Below the pieces are notes generated by a model. The model was not told the DNA's origin. It made no database searches and was given only the letters and a program-made list of their open reading frames with translations. From Nocardioides sp. Root190 (lineage in GTDB: Bacteria > Actinomycetota > Actinomycetes > Propionibacteriales > Nocardioidaceae), in the NCBI RefSeq assembly GCF_001428565.1, contig NZ_LMIA01000008.1:1383-65382 (forward strand): 64,000 nucleotides of DNA, given 5' to 3'. The translations under genes were made by a program, and so were the position numbers. Below, one piece after another: positions 17,384 to 24,534 of this stretch. Position 1 is the first letter of the stretch, and the number at the start of each line of letters is the position of its first letter.

Positions 17384-18139
17384 TCAGGAGGCGGCGTAGC
17401 CGCCGTCCACGAGGTGGTAGCTGCCGGTGATGAAGGTGGCGGCGTCGGATGCGAGGAAGGCGACCAGTGCGGCGACCTCCTCGGACGTGCCGAGCCGGCC
17501 GGTGGCGTGCTTCTCGGCGAGTGCCTGCTGGGTCTCGGCGTCGAGGTTGGCCTCGAGCAGCGGCGTGGTGATGAAGCCGGGGCCGACGGCGGTGACCCGC
17601 ACGCCCTGGCCACTGTGCTCGAGCGCGGCGTTCTTGGTCAGGCCGACCAGTGCGTGCTTGGAGGTGACGTACGCCGACGAGCCGGCGATGCCGACCGAGC
17701 CGAGCACGGATCCCATGTTGACGATGGCGCCGCCACCGTTGGCCGCGATGGCGGCGACCTGGGCCCGTACGCCGTAGAAGACGGCATTGAGGTTGATGTC
17801 GATGACCCTGCGCCAGGAGTCGACGGGGTACTCGCCGATCGGCGCGTCGGCGCCACCGATGCCGGCGTTGTTGACGGCGATCCGCAGCGGCGCGAGGGCC
17901 TCGGCGGCGGTGACCATCGCGGTCGCGACCTCGGGGTCGCCGACGTCGCCGACGAAGGCGGCGGCCGTGCCGCCGGCGGTGGTGATCGCCTCGACGACCG
18001 TCGCGGCAGCGGTCTCGTCGATGTCGGCGACCAGCACGGCGGCGCCGTTCGCGGCCAGCAGCTCGGCGACGGCGCGCCCGATGCCGGAGCCTGCTCCGGT
18101 GACGATCGCGGAGCGTCCTGCTACGTCGTAGGTGGCCAT
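17384..18139 (-). CDS. SDR-family NAD(P)-dependent oxidoreductase
   Basis: A 251-residue classical short-chain dehydrogenase. It has the cofactor loop 'TGAGSGIG' (about residues 15-22), the structural 'NNAGIGG', the catalytic Ser in 'GSVLGSVGIAGSSAYVTSKHA' with Tyr-x-x-x-Lys, and the C-terminal 'GSYHLVDGGYAAS'. The residue after beta-2 is Asp ('VADIDE'), which favours NAD+. ATG with GGAGGA 3-8 nt upstream. It is divergent from a TetR regulator across a perfect 20-bp inverted repeat, so it is almost certainly controlled by it. The substrate is unknown. Confidence 0.88.
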   Translation of the reverse strand: MATYDVAGRSAIVTGAGSGIGRAVAELLAANGAAVLVADIDETAAATVVEAITTAGGTAAAFVGDVGDPEVATAMVTAAEALAPLRIAVNNAGIGGADAPIGEYPVDSWRRVIDINLNAVFYGVRAQVAAIAANGGGAIVNMGSVLGSVGIAGSSAYVTSKHALVGLTKNAALEHSGQGVRVTAVGPGFITTPLLEANLDAETQQALAEKHATGRLGTSEEVAALVAFLASDAATFITGSYHLVDGGYAAS

Positions 18140-18182
18140 GTCTTCCTCCGGTTCCGGGCTGCGCCTCGCAACCCCTGGGATC

Positions 18183-18229
18183 TATCCGACAGATGTCGGT
18201 TAGAAACCATAACCGACATCTGTCGGATA
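18183..18229. promoter_or_regulatory. Perfect 20-bp inverted repeat, two TetR-type operators
   Basis: The arm at 18183-18202 is the exact reverse complement of 18210-18229, with a 7-bp spacer (GAAACCA). Each arm also carries its own dyad: CCGACA-GA-TGTCGG (18186-18199) and CCGACA-TC-TGTCGG (18213-18226). The right arm abuts the TAACAT -10 (18228-18233) of the TetR gene, and the left arm lies at the SDR promoter. This fits a two-site autorepressor. Confidence 0.85.
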
Positions 18230-18240
18230 ACATTCCGCGG

Positions 18241-18843
18241 ATGGACCCCCGCCAGCAGCGCAGTCGTGCCGCTCTCCACGAGGCGGTGCTGCGGCTGGCC
18301 TCCGAGCGGGCCGTCGCGGACATCTCGATCACCGCGGTGGCGGCCGAGGCCGGGGTGCACCGCTCGACCGTCTACGACCACGCAGGCTCGGTCGAGGAGC
18401 TGCTGCGGGCGGCACTCGGCGCCGAGCTCGACGAGCTCCGCCGGGGCCTCCCCGAGGCGGGGGCCGGCCCCGACGAGGTGGACCGGGCCGTGACAGCGGT
18501 GACCCGGGGCGTGCTCGAGCACGTCGCGCGCCACGACGGGATCTACCGCGCCGGCCTGGCCGAGGGCGGCGCGGACCACGGGCTGCGCGCCATGCTCGGG
18601 CGCCACTTCCGTGAGAGCGGACGGCTGTTGCAGGCTGGTGCCGGCTCCGGCGTGACGGTCGACGTCCCGGGGCAGCCGCACGACTTCGTCGCCGACGCTG
18701 CTGCGCAGTTCATCGCCGACGGCACCGTCGGTGTGATCGCGGCGTGGCTGCAGCGCCCCGGCGTCTCGGTCGAGGAGGTCCTCGACGTCTACGTGCGCCT
18801 GGTGCCACCGTGGTGGCCGCGCGACCTCACCGCTCAGGCGTAG
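18241..18843 (+). CDS. TetR/AcrR-family transcriptional regulator
   Basis: A 200-residue regulator. Residues about 1-48 form the TetR helix-turn-helix ('RSRAALHEAVLRLASERAVADISITAVAAEAGVHRSTVYDHAGS'-type pattern). The C-terminal ligand/dimer domain includes 'FVADAAAQFIADGTVGVIAAWL'. I chose the ATG at 18241 over the upstream 18193 start because the upstream region is the operator palindrome and a TAACAT -10 ends 7 nt before 18241 (leaderless). It probably represses itself and the divergent SDR gene. Confidence 0.87.
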   Translation: MDPRQQRSRAALHEAVLRLASERAVADISITAVAAEAGVHRSTVYDHAGSVEELLRAALGAELDELRRGLPEAGAGPDEVDRAVTAVTRGVLEHVARHDGIYRAGLAEGGADHGLRAMLGRHFRESGRLLQAGAGSGVTVDVPGQPHDFVADAAAQFIADGTVGVIAAWLQRPGVSVEEVLDVYVRLVPPWWPRDLTAQA

Positions 18844-18901
18844 GCAACTAAGATTGTCGAAATACTAGAGTCTTTGGTTCCGGTGAGGGAGAGGTGTCCA
18901 G

Positions 18902-19798
18902 GTGGGACAGGAGGCGACGAAGCGGACCGCTCGCGGACTGCTCGTCCGCGGCGGGCGCACGCAGATCGGCAGCGAGGAGCACTACCCCGAGGAGCGCCCG
19001 GTGCGCGCGGTCGAGGTCGCCGACCTCTGGGTCGACGAGCACCCCGTGACCGTTGCGGAGTTCCGCAGGTTCGTGGCGGACACCGGCCATCTCACTCTCG
19101 CCGAGCAGGGACCCCGGCCCGCGCCCGGCGAGCGGGCCGAGGACCTCGTGCCCGGCTCGCTGGTCTTCACCCCACCTCCGGGGCCGGTGCCGCTCGATGA
19201 CTGGCGGCGCTGGTGGTCGTGGCTGCCCGGTGCCGACTGGCGCCACCCCGGCGGTCCCGGCACGGACCTCTCCGGCCGCGACAAGCACCCGGTCGTCCAC
19301 GTCGCGCGCAGCGACGCCGAGGCCTACGCCGCGTGGGCCGGCAAGCGGCTGGCGAGCGAGGCCGAGTGGGAGCACGCCGCGCGCGGGGGTACGACGTCGA
19401 CGTACCCGTGGGGAGAGGAGCTCGAGCCCCGCGGGCGGCCGATGGCCAACACGTTCCGCGGTGACTTCCCGTGGCGCCACGAGAGCCCGTCAGGTGCGGG
19501 CACCACGCCGGTCGGGACCTTCCGGCCCAACGGCCACGGCCTGGTCGACATGATCGGCAACGTCTGGGAGTGGACGGCCTCCTCCTGGACCGACGACCAC
19601 GGTCCGGCGCCGCTCCAGGTCGTCGCCAGCTGCTGCGCACCGACCGTGTCCGCCGAGGAGTCGCGCGGTGTCACCAAGGGCGGCTCCCACCTGTGCGCGT
19701 CGTCGTACTGCCGCCGCTACCGGGCCAGTGCCCGGCAGGGCCAGGCGATGGACAGCAGCACCGGGCACCTCGGCTTCCGCTGCGTCCGCGACGCCTGA
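18902..19798 (+). CDS. Formylglycine-generating-enzyme-like (SUMF1) protein lacking one active-site Cys
   Basis: A 298-residue FGE-sulfatase domain protein. Clear family stretches are 'LWVDEHPVTVAEFRRFV', 'PVVHVARSDAEAYAAWAGKRLASEAEWEHAARGG', 'TTPVGTFRPNGHGLVDMIGNVWEW' and 'DSSTGHLGFRC'. FGE oxidises a sulfatase Cys to formylglycine using two Cys in a C-x4-C arrangement. Here the first is present (Cys270, in 'SYCRRYRA') but the second position is Ala275. A further Cys265 lies before it. No sulfatase gene is near, so classic FGE activity is doubtful. GTG start with a GAGGGAGAGG ribosome site. Confidence 0.8.
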   Translation: MGQEATKRTARGLLVRGGRTQIGSEEHYPEERPVRAVEVADLWVDEHPVTVAEFRRFVADTGHLTLAEQGPRPAPGERAEDLVPGSLVFTPPPGPVPLDDWRRWWSWLPGADWRHPGGPGTDLSGRDKHPVVHVARSDAEAYAAWAGKRLASEAEWEHAARGGTTSTYPWGEELEPRGRPMANTFRGDFPWRHESPSGAGTTPVGTFRPNGHGLVDMIGNVWEWTASSWTDDHGPAPLQVVASCCAPTVSAEESRGVTKGGSHLCASSYCRRYRASARQGQAMDSSTGHLGFRCVRDA

Positions 19799-19802
19799 CG
19801 GC

Positions 19803-20876
19803 TCAGGCCACCAGGTCCTTCCAGCCGGCCGCGAGGTAGTCGATGAACGCAGTGCCGACGTGCTCGTCGGCCAGCGTGGCCCGACTCACCGGACGTGCCC
19901 GTGCCTCGAAGGTCGGGTCGGCGAGCGCGCGTGCCGCGAAGTCGTGGTGCAGGATCGCGCCGGTGCCGACGGTCACCAGGTCGGCGCCCTTCGCCAGGCA
20001 CCACCGGGCGTCCTCGGCCGACAGCACCCGGCCGGCGACCGACAGTGCTGCGCCGTGGCGCGGAAGATCGGTGAAGTGCTCGATCAGCAGGCCGCCGTGG
20101 CCCTCGCCGCGCGGCTGCATGAACACGTCCCACAGCGACATGTCGAGGCGGTCAAGGTGGCCGGAGGCGAGCACCTGCCGGGCGATCTCGCGGCCCTCGG
20201 GCAGGCTGATGCCGTTGCCCTCCGGGGTGAGCCGCAGGCCGAGCTGGAAGTCGGGTCCGGTCGCGGAACGGATCGCGGCCAGGGCCTCGAGCAGGACCCG
20301 CACCCGGTTGTCGAGGGAGCCGCCGTACCTGTCCTCGCGCTGGTTGTGGCGTGCGTCGAGGAACTGTCCGAGCAGGTAGCCGTGGGCGCCGTGCAGCTCG
20401 ACACCGTCGAAGCCGGCCCGCTCGACGCGGACCGCGGCGGCGACGAAGTCCTCGACGACCTGCTCGACGCCGGAGGTCGTCAGTGCGACCGCGCCGCGCT
20501 CGGGCTCGTCCCACGGGCACTGGGTCGGCACGCCGCTCACGGCTGGGTCGGCCCGACGTCCGCCGTGGTGCAGCTGGACCGAGGAGCGCGTGCCCGTCGC
20601 CCGTAGGCCCTCGGCCAGGCGACGCAGTCCGGGCAAGTGCTCGTCCCCGCTCGCGCCGAGCTGGCCGGCCCACGCCTGGCCGGCGGGAGAGACGAAGGCG
20701 GCGCACGTGGTGGTGAGGCCGAAGCCACCGCGTCCCCGGGCGACGAGCCACGCGTACTCGTCGTCGGACAGCGTTCCGTCGGGGTTGCTCTGCACGTTGG
20801 TCAGCGGCGCCAGCGCGAAGCGGTTGGCCAGCTCGGAGCCGTGCAGCAGGGGGAACGGGGCGGCGAGGGAGGTCAC
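19803..20876 (-). CDS. NADH:flavin oxidoreductase (old yellow enzyme family)
   Basis: A 357-residue FMN TIM-barrel enzyme. Family hallmarks are 'NRFALAPLTNVQSNPDG', 'VQLHHGGRRADP', 'DFVAAAVRVERAGFDGVELHGAHGYL', 'QFLDARHNQREDRYGGSLDNRVR' and the C-terminal 'GADLVTVGTGAILHHDF'. It probably reduces activated alkenes with NAD(P)H. GTG start at 20876 preceded by GGAT/GGGCGGG-type purines. It is the last gene before the tRNA cluster; a strong hairpin at 20911-20940 isolates it from tRNA-Phe. Confidence 0.87.
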   Translation of the reverse strand: MTSLAAPFPLLHGSELANRFALAPLTNVQSNPDGTLSDDEYAWLVARGRGGFGLTTTCAAFVSPAGQAWAGQLGASGDEHLPGLRRLAEGLRATGTRSSVQLHHGGRRADPAVSGVPTQCPWDEPERGAVALTTSGVEQVVEDFVAAAVRVERAGFDGVELHGAHGYLLGQFLDARHNQREDRYGGSLDNRVRVLLEALAAIRSATGPDFQLGLRLTPEGNGISLPEGREIARQVLASGHLDRLDMSLWDVFMQPRGEGHGGLLIEHFTDLPRHGAALSVAGRVLSAEDARWCLAKGADLVTVGTGAILHHDFAARALADPTFEARARPVSRATLADEHVGTAFIDYLAAGWKDLVA

Positions 20877-20910
20877 CCGCCCATCCTGCCGGGCGGTCCA
20901 CGGGACGCAC

Positions 20911-20940
20911 GAAGGGCCCCACCTGCTGGTGGGGCCCTTC
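20911..20940 (-). terminator. Strong intrinsic hairpin downstream of tRNA-Phe
   Basis: GAAGGGCCCCACC (20911-20923) pairs perfectly with 20928-20940 around a TGCT loop. It lies 10 bp past the 3' end of the reverse-strand tRNA-Phe and before the next reverse-strand gene. Confidence 0.8.
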
Positions 20941-20949
20941 GACTGCGCG

Positions 20950-21023
20950 TGGCCAGGGGCGGGGTCGAACCGCCGACCTACCGATTTTCAGTCGGTCGCT
21001 CGTACCAACTGAGCTACCTGGCC
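20950..21023 (-). tRNA. tRNA-Phe (GAA)
   Basis: Read on the reverse strand, 74 nt. The acceptor GGCCAGG pairs with CCTGGCC, with discriminator A. The D arm is GCTC/GAGC, the anticodon stem ACCGA/TCGGT with loop CTGAAAA (anticodon GAA), and the T loop TTCGACC. CCA is not encoded. Confidence 0.95.
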
Positions 21024-21169
21024 GGGCAGTCGCACACCTTACCGGAGCCCGGGCCGTGGCACGAAAGCGGCGGCACCCTGCGGGATCCGGAGTGTGGCGT
21101 CGATGGGCGTACCGGGTGCCCTGCCCACTATGCTGACCACGCTGTGGCAGGTCCGTCCCGCTGCAGTGG

Positions 21170-21242
21170 GCCCCCATCGTCTAGCGGCCCAGGACACCGC
21201 CCTTTCACGGCGGGTACGCCGGTTCGAATCCGGTTGGGGGTG
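21170..21242 (+). tRNA. tRNA-Glu (TTC)
   Basis: 73 nt. The acceptor GCCCCCA pairs with TGGGGGT (first pair G-U). The anticodon loop is CTTTCAC (anticodon TTC) on stem CCGCC/GGCGG, and the T loop TTCGAAT sits on GCCGG/CCGGT-type pairing. CCA is not encoded. Confidence 0.93.
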
Positions 21243-21338
21243 CGCCGGTGTGGCTGAATCGGTCCCGATTGGGAGCAGCGGAGGCCCATGGGTTAGAGTT
21301 CCATCCGCTTCACCAGTTCGATCGGTGGGAGCAAACCT

Positions 21339-21412
21339 GGCCCTGTAGCGCAGTTGGTTAGCGCGCCGCCCTGTCACGGCGGAGGTCGCGAGTTCGAGTC
21401 TCGTCAGGGTCG
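21339..21412 (+). tRNA. tRNA-Asp (GTC)
   Basis: 74 nt. The acceptor GGCCCTG pairs with CAGGGTC. The anticodon loop is CTGTCAC (anticodon GTC) on stem CCGCC/GGCGG, with T loop TTCGAGT. It is followed 8 bp later by a strong terminator. It is in the same orientation as tRNA-Glu and likely co-transcribed. Confidence 0.94.
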
Positions 21413-21420
21413 CAGAAGAA

Positions 21421-21458
21421 GAGAACCGCTCCGGATCCCGGAGCGGTTCTCCTCGTTT
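21421..21458 (+). terminator. Intrinsic terminator of the tRNA-Glu/Asp unit
   Basis: A perfect 14-bp stem (21421-21434 with 21438-21451; GAGAACCGCTCCGG arm) with a 3-nt loop is followed by CTCGTTTT. Confidence 0.9.
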
Positions 21459-21481
21459 TGGTGGTCGTCGCTGGGGGCGCC

Positions 21482-22060
21482 TCAGCCGAGCTGGTTGTTC
21501 GGGTCGTGGACGATCACCGTGCCGCCGATCCGGTCGGCGAGGGTGCGGTGCCGCGGCTCGTCGCTGAGGAACAGCACGAACGACACGATGCTCGAGATGC
21601 CGCAGGTGATGAACGAGATCAGGTAGTCGACGATGTTGCGCAGGGCCATGTCGCCCCACTCGGCGCGTGCCCGACGGTCTTCCTTCCACGCCTTCATGCC
21701 GAGCACCTGCAGTGCCGGGCTGGTCCCCTTGCCCCACACGATCAGGCCCCAGACGATGTAGCCGATGCCGAGCGTGACGAAGACCAGCGGGATGGTGAGG
21801 AAGTAGGCGCCGACCCGGCGCCCCTGCGAGGCGATGAGGACGCCCGGCGGCAGACCGAGGTGTGCCTCGGGGGAGTAGGGCGAGACCTGGCCGTAGCCGG
21901 GAGCGCCGTACCCGGGACCGCCGTACGGGTTCGGTGCGCCGTACGGGTTGGGGGCGCCGTACGGGCTGGGGTCGGGCGGGGGCTGCTTGGCGTAGGGGTC
22001 GGAGCCGTAGGCAGGCGCGCCCGGGAAGGGCTCGTACGGGCCGGGAGGGTTCTCAGACAT
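21482..22060 (-). CDS. RDD-family membrane protein with proline/tyrosine-rich N-terminus
   Basis: A 192-residue protein. Residues 1-65 are a low-complexity cytoplasmic tail of 'NPYGAPNPYGGPGYGAPGYG'-type repeats. An RDD domain follows with three hydrophobic segments ('VGAYFLTIPLVFVTLGIGYIVWGLIVW', then 'NIVDYLISFITCGISSIVSFVLFL') and the closing 'RTLADRIGGTVIV'. RDD proteins are small integral membrane proteins, mostly of unknown function. The Asp usual in helix 1 is not obvious. Confidence 0.85.
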   Translation of the reverse strand: MSENPPGPYEPFPGAPAYGSDPYAKQPPPDPSPYGAPNPYGAPNPYGGPGYGAPGYGQVSPYSPEAHLGLPPGVLIASQGRRVGAYFLTIPLVFVTLGIGYIVWGLIVWGKGTSPALQVLGMKAWKEDRRARAEWGDMALRNIVDYLISFITCGISSIVSFVLFLSDEPRHRTLADRIGGTVIVHDPNNQLG

Positions 22061-22099
22061 GGCTGCATCCTGTCACCGCCACTTCCCCCGTCGGCAAGA

Positions 22100-22465
22100 A
22101 TGGCGGGCGTGCCGGTCGAGATGAGCCCCGAGGACTTCGACGCGCTCGTCGACACCGCCCTGGACCAGATCCCCGAGGCGCTCGCGCGGCTGGTGAGCAA
22201 CGTGGTCGTCCTGGTCGAGGACGAGCCGCCGGAGGGCGAGCCCGACGACCTGCTCGGGTTGTACGACGGCGTCGCGCTCACCGAGCGCGACGGAGGGCTG
22301 ATGCCCCAGCTGCCCGACCGGATCTTCCTCTTCCGTGGCCCGCTCCTCGACATGTGCGAGGACGCCGAGGACCTGGCCGAGGAGATCCGGATCACCGTGG
22401 TCCACGAGGTCGCCCACCACTTCGGCATCGACGACGACCGCCTCCACGAACTCGGCTACGCCTGA
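22100..22465 (+). CDS. Metallopeptidase family protein (MMP-like zincin, DUF1025 type)
   Basis: A 121-residue single-domain protein with the zincin motif 'HEVAHHFGIDDDRLHELGY' at its C-terminus (HExxH, then a third ligand region). 'MSPEDFDALVDTALDQIPEAL' at its start is typical of the actinobacterial and proteobacterial family. It is a presumed zinc protease; the substrate is unknown. The start could be ATG 22100, GTG 22109 or ATG 22121; 22100 gives the longest form without entering the RDD gene. Confidence 0.82.
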   Translation: MAGVPVEMSPEDFDALVDTALDQIPEALARLVSNVVVLVEDEPPEGEPDDLLGLYDGVALTERDGGLMPQLPDRIFLFRGPLLDMCEDAEDLAEEIRITVVHEVAHHFGIDDDRLHELGYA

Positions 22466-22485
22466 CCTGATCGCTCCGCCTGCGA

Positions 22486-22544
22486 TAGTCCCGGGTCAAA
22501 AGCACCGCGACACGCCGACTTCCGGTGCTTTTGACCCGGGACTA
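22486..22544. terminator. 22-bp perfect inverted repeat between convergent genes
   Basis: Bases 22486-22507 are the exact reverse complement of 22523-22544, with a 15-nt loop. The stem holds CCCGGGTCAAAAGCACC and runs of A/T on both sides of it, so it can terminate from both directions. The right arm includes the last codon and stop (TAG) of the crcB-type gene ending at 22542. A stem this long and exact may be a dispersed repeat as well as a terminator. Confidence 0.75.
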
Positions 22545-22877
22545 CCGTGCCGAGGCGGTGAGGTGGAAGCCCAGGGCGCAGGCCGCGAGGCCGAGCAGGA
22601 TCGTCGCGATCGCGTACGCCGTGCCTCTCCGCGGGCCGAGGTCGCGGGTCTGGACGGCGAGCGAGGAGTACGTCGACAGGCCGCCGCACAGGCCGGTGCC
22701 GACGAGGGCGAGCGCGACGCCGTCCAGGGACCAGCCGACGCAGGCGCCCAGCAGCAGGCTGGCCACGGTGTTGGCCGAGAGGGTGCCGAGGTGCCAGCGG
22801 CCGTCGTACCGGTGGCTGAGCGAGTAGCGCAGGACCGAGCCGAGGGCGCCGCCGAGGGCGACCAGCAGGACGCTCAC
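22542..22877 (-). CDS. crcB: Fluoride efflux channel CrcB/Fluc (second of pair)
   Basis: A 111-residue protein with four hydrophobic helices and the Fluc signatures 'GGALGSVLRYSLS' (N-terminal GGxxGAxxRY), 'GTLSANTVASLLLG' (pore Asn) and 'GLCGGLSTYSSLAVQT' (Gly-rich break, Thr/Ser-Thr-Tyr-Ser-Ser equivalent of the Phe-box region). Fluc forms dual-topology dimers that export fluoride. GTG start overlapping the upstream partner by 4 bp. The tandem arrangement suggests a heterodimer. Confidence 0.9.
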   Translation of the reverse strand: MSVLLVALGGALGSVLRYSLSHRYDGRWHLGTLSANTVASLLLGACVGWSLDGVALALVGTGLCGGLSTYSSLAVQTRDLGPRRGTAYAIATILLGLAACALGFHLTASAR

Positions 22878-23266
22878 TGCTCAGCCTCCTCGCCCATGCG
22901 TGGGGCGAGCGCGCCGACCAGGTTGACCGCGAGCAGGCAGGCGGCCAGCGTGCCGAGGACGTAGGCCGCTGCGAGTCCGGTGCGCCCGTCGTCGAGCAGA
23001 GCGCGGGCCTGCTCAGAGGTCGCGGAGAAGGTGGTGAAGCCACCCAGCAGACCAGGGCCGAGCCCGGCTGCCCAGACAGGCGAGCGCCGGGCCAGCGGGA
23101 GGAGCAGGAGGCCGGCGAGCAGGGTGGCGCCGCTGACGTTGATCGCGAAGGTCGTCCAGGCGAAGCCGGTGCCGTCGGTGACGGCCTCCCCGGCGGCGTA
23201 CCTCAGCACGGCGCCGACGGCACCGCCCGCGGCGACGGCGGCCAGGAGCCGGGGCGAGGGGGTCAC
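22874..23266 (-). CDS. crcB: Fluoride efflux channel CrcB/Fluc (first of pair)
   Basis: A 130-residue protein with 'GGAVGAVLRYAAG', 'TFAINVSGATLLAG' (pore Asn) and 'GLLGGFTTFSATSEQ', the classic Fluc GGFTTFS motif. The GTG at 23266 is preferred to longer starts because the extra N-terminus (Arg/Pro-rich) is not channel-like. It forms a two-gene unit with the crcB copy downstream, overlapping by 4 bp; the two copies probably have opposite topology. I see no fluoride riboswitch upstream. Confidence 0.88.
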   Translation of the reverse strand: MTPSPRLLAAVAAGGAVGAVLRYAAGEAVTDGTGFAWTTFAINVSGATLLAGLLLLPLARRSPVWAAGLGPGLLGGFTTFSATSEQARALLDDGRTGLAAAYVLGTLAACLLAVNLVGALAPRMGEEAEQ

Positions 23267-23294
23267 GGCGGACAGGGTGTCACGCCGGGGAGGA

Positions 23295-24275
23295 CTACAG
23301 CGCGCGCGAGGGCGCGCCGGAGCCGGCACTGCCCTGCCACGCAACCGGCGGTGCGCCGGCCGACTGCCGGCGGAACTCGCCGAGGAACCAGATCTGGAAC
23401 GCGCGCTGGTCGGGGGTGCGGGGCGCGGTCAGCAGCCGTTGGGCCCGACTGAACTCGTCGGATGCGTCGAGGAGGTCGATCAGACCGCCGATCAGCCGAG
23501 CGGTCTCGCGCGGCATCCGCAGCCGCAGGTCGACCGAGTGGTGGCCGGCGCCGGCTGCGTCGTCGACCTGCTCGCGGCCCATGTTGGAGCGCAGCGGCCG
23601 CTCGAGCGCGTCGAAGTGGTCCGAGAGCACCCGGGCCAACGGGTAGTCGTCCTCGTGGGCGAGCGCGAGCAGCCGGATCTCGCGGCGCAGGTCGCGGTAG
23701 TGGCGCTGGAAGCGGCCGAAGGCCACCACCGGGACGCCGTTGACCTGGACCGCCACCTCGCCGACCCGCGTGTGGTCCTGTGCGAACGGGTTGCTGCTGT
23801 GGGTGAGCTGGTACGGCGCGCCGGCGATCTCGGAGAGCTCGGTGGCCGGCTCGAACCAGACCGCCTTGCCGTCGACGTCGATCTCGGCGCCCCAGGCGAT
23901 CGAGGCCCGCGAGACGATGTCGAGACCGCGGCCGACGGTGGTGAGAGCGAGCAGCTGCTCCTCGTCGAGTGAGTCGAAGGTCTCGAGGTCGAAGGCGTCC
24001 AGGTCGAAACCGCCCGCCTGGGTCGCGGGCTGCGGCGCGATCGTGGAGCTGTCGTGGACTTCGAACCGGGGGTGCTCGGCCGTGCCGTGCAGCTGCAGGT
24101 GGATCGGGGCCTCGCCGTGCAGGACGGCGTTGGTGACCAGCTCGGAGGCGGCCAGCTCGGCACAGTCGGCGAGGTCCGCGCGTCCCAGCTCGTGGCAGGT
24201 GCGGACGACCCAGCGGCGTGCGTCGTGCACGCTGCGCGGCCCAGGGGCCAATTCCAGGGTCTGCCGGTCCTGCAC
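23295..24275 (-). CDS. ATP-binding protein, anti-sigma (RsbW/SpoIIAB-like) kinase fold with long C-terminal extension
   Basis: A 326-residue protein. The N-terminal 130 residues are an HATPase_c_2 domain with N box 'AELAASELVTNAVLHG' and G1-like 'TTVGRGLDIVSRASIAWGAEIDVDGKAVWFE'. This type binds ATP and usually inhibits sigma factors or phosphorylates anti-anti-sigma factors. About 190 residues follow that I do not recognise, mostly helical ('[36 protein letters not shown]'). The GTG at 24275 with AAAGG upstream is chosen over 24374. No sigma or STAS gene is adjacent. Confidence 0.72.
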   Translation of the reverse strand: MQDRQTLELAPGPRSVHDARRWVVRTCHELGRADLADCAELAASELVTNAVLHGEAPIHLQLHGTAEHPRFEVHDSSTIAPQPATQAGGFDLDAFDLETFDSLDEEQLLALTTVGRGLDIVSRASIAWGAEIDVDGKAVWFEPATELSEIAGAPYQLTHSSNPFAQDHTRVGEVAVQVNGVPVVAFGRFQRHYRDLRREIRLLALAHEDDYPLARVLSDHFDALERPLRSNMGREQVDDAAGAGHHSVDLRLRMPRETARLIGGLIDLLDASDEFSRAQRLLTAPRTPDQRAFQIWFLGEFRRQSAGAPPVAWQGSAGSGAPSRAL

Positions 24276-24534
24276 GGTGAGCCTTTCACGTCTCGTGCCC
24301 GAGGCGGAGCTGGTCAGGTGGTCGGTCGTTCGGTGAGGCCTGATCCCGGATCCGATACCCCCTTGAACTTGCAACTAAACCAACCGATCAGGGCCGATTT
24401 GGTGACGGTCGGGCGGGTCGCGGACCGAATGTGACCGACCAGACCGCAGCGGCGGCTTGGGGGCGGCGGGCTGGAGGCGGAAGAATGACGCGTAGCGTCA
24501 CTCGACACCGCCCATCATGGGCCAGGAGGAAGTC

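Noticed and set aside
21243..21338. A possible fourth tRNA between tRNA-Glu and tRNA-Asp
   Set aside because: It has a T-arm-like ATGGG-TTAGAGT-TCCAT followed by a CTTCACCA end, but no matching acceptor 5' strand and no proper anticodon arm. At most a degraded tRNA.
23267..23300. A fluoride riboswitch before the crcB pair
   Set aside because: The gap is too short and GC-rich and lacks the conserved pseudoknot-forming segments.
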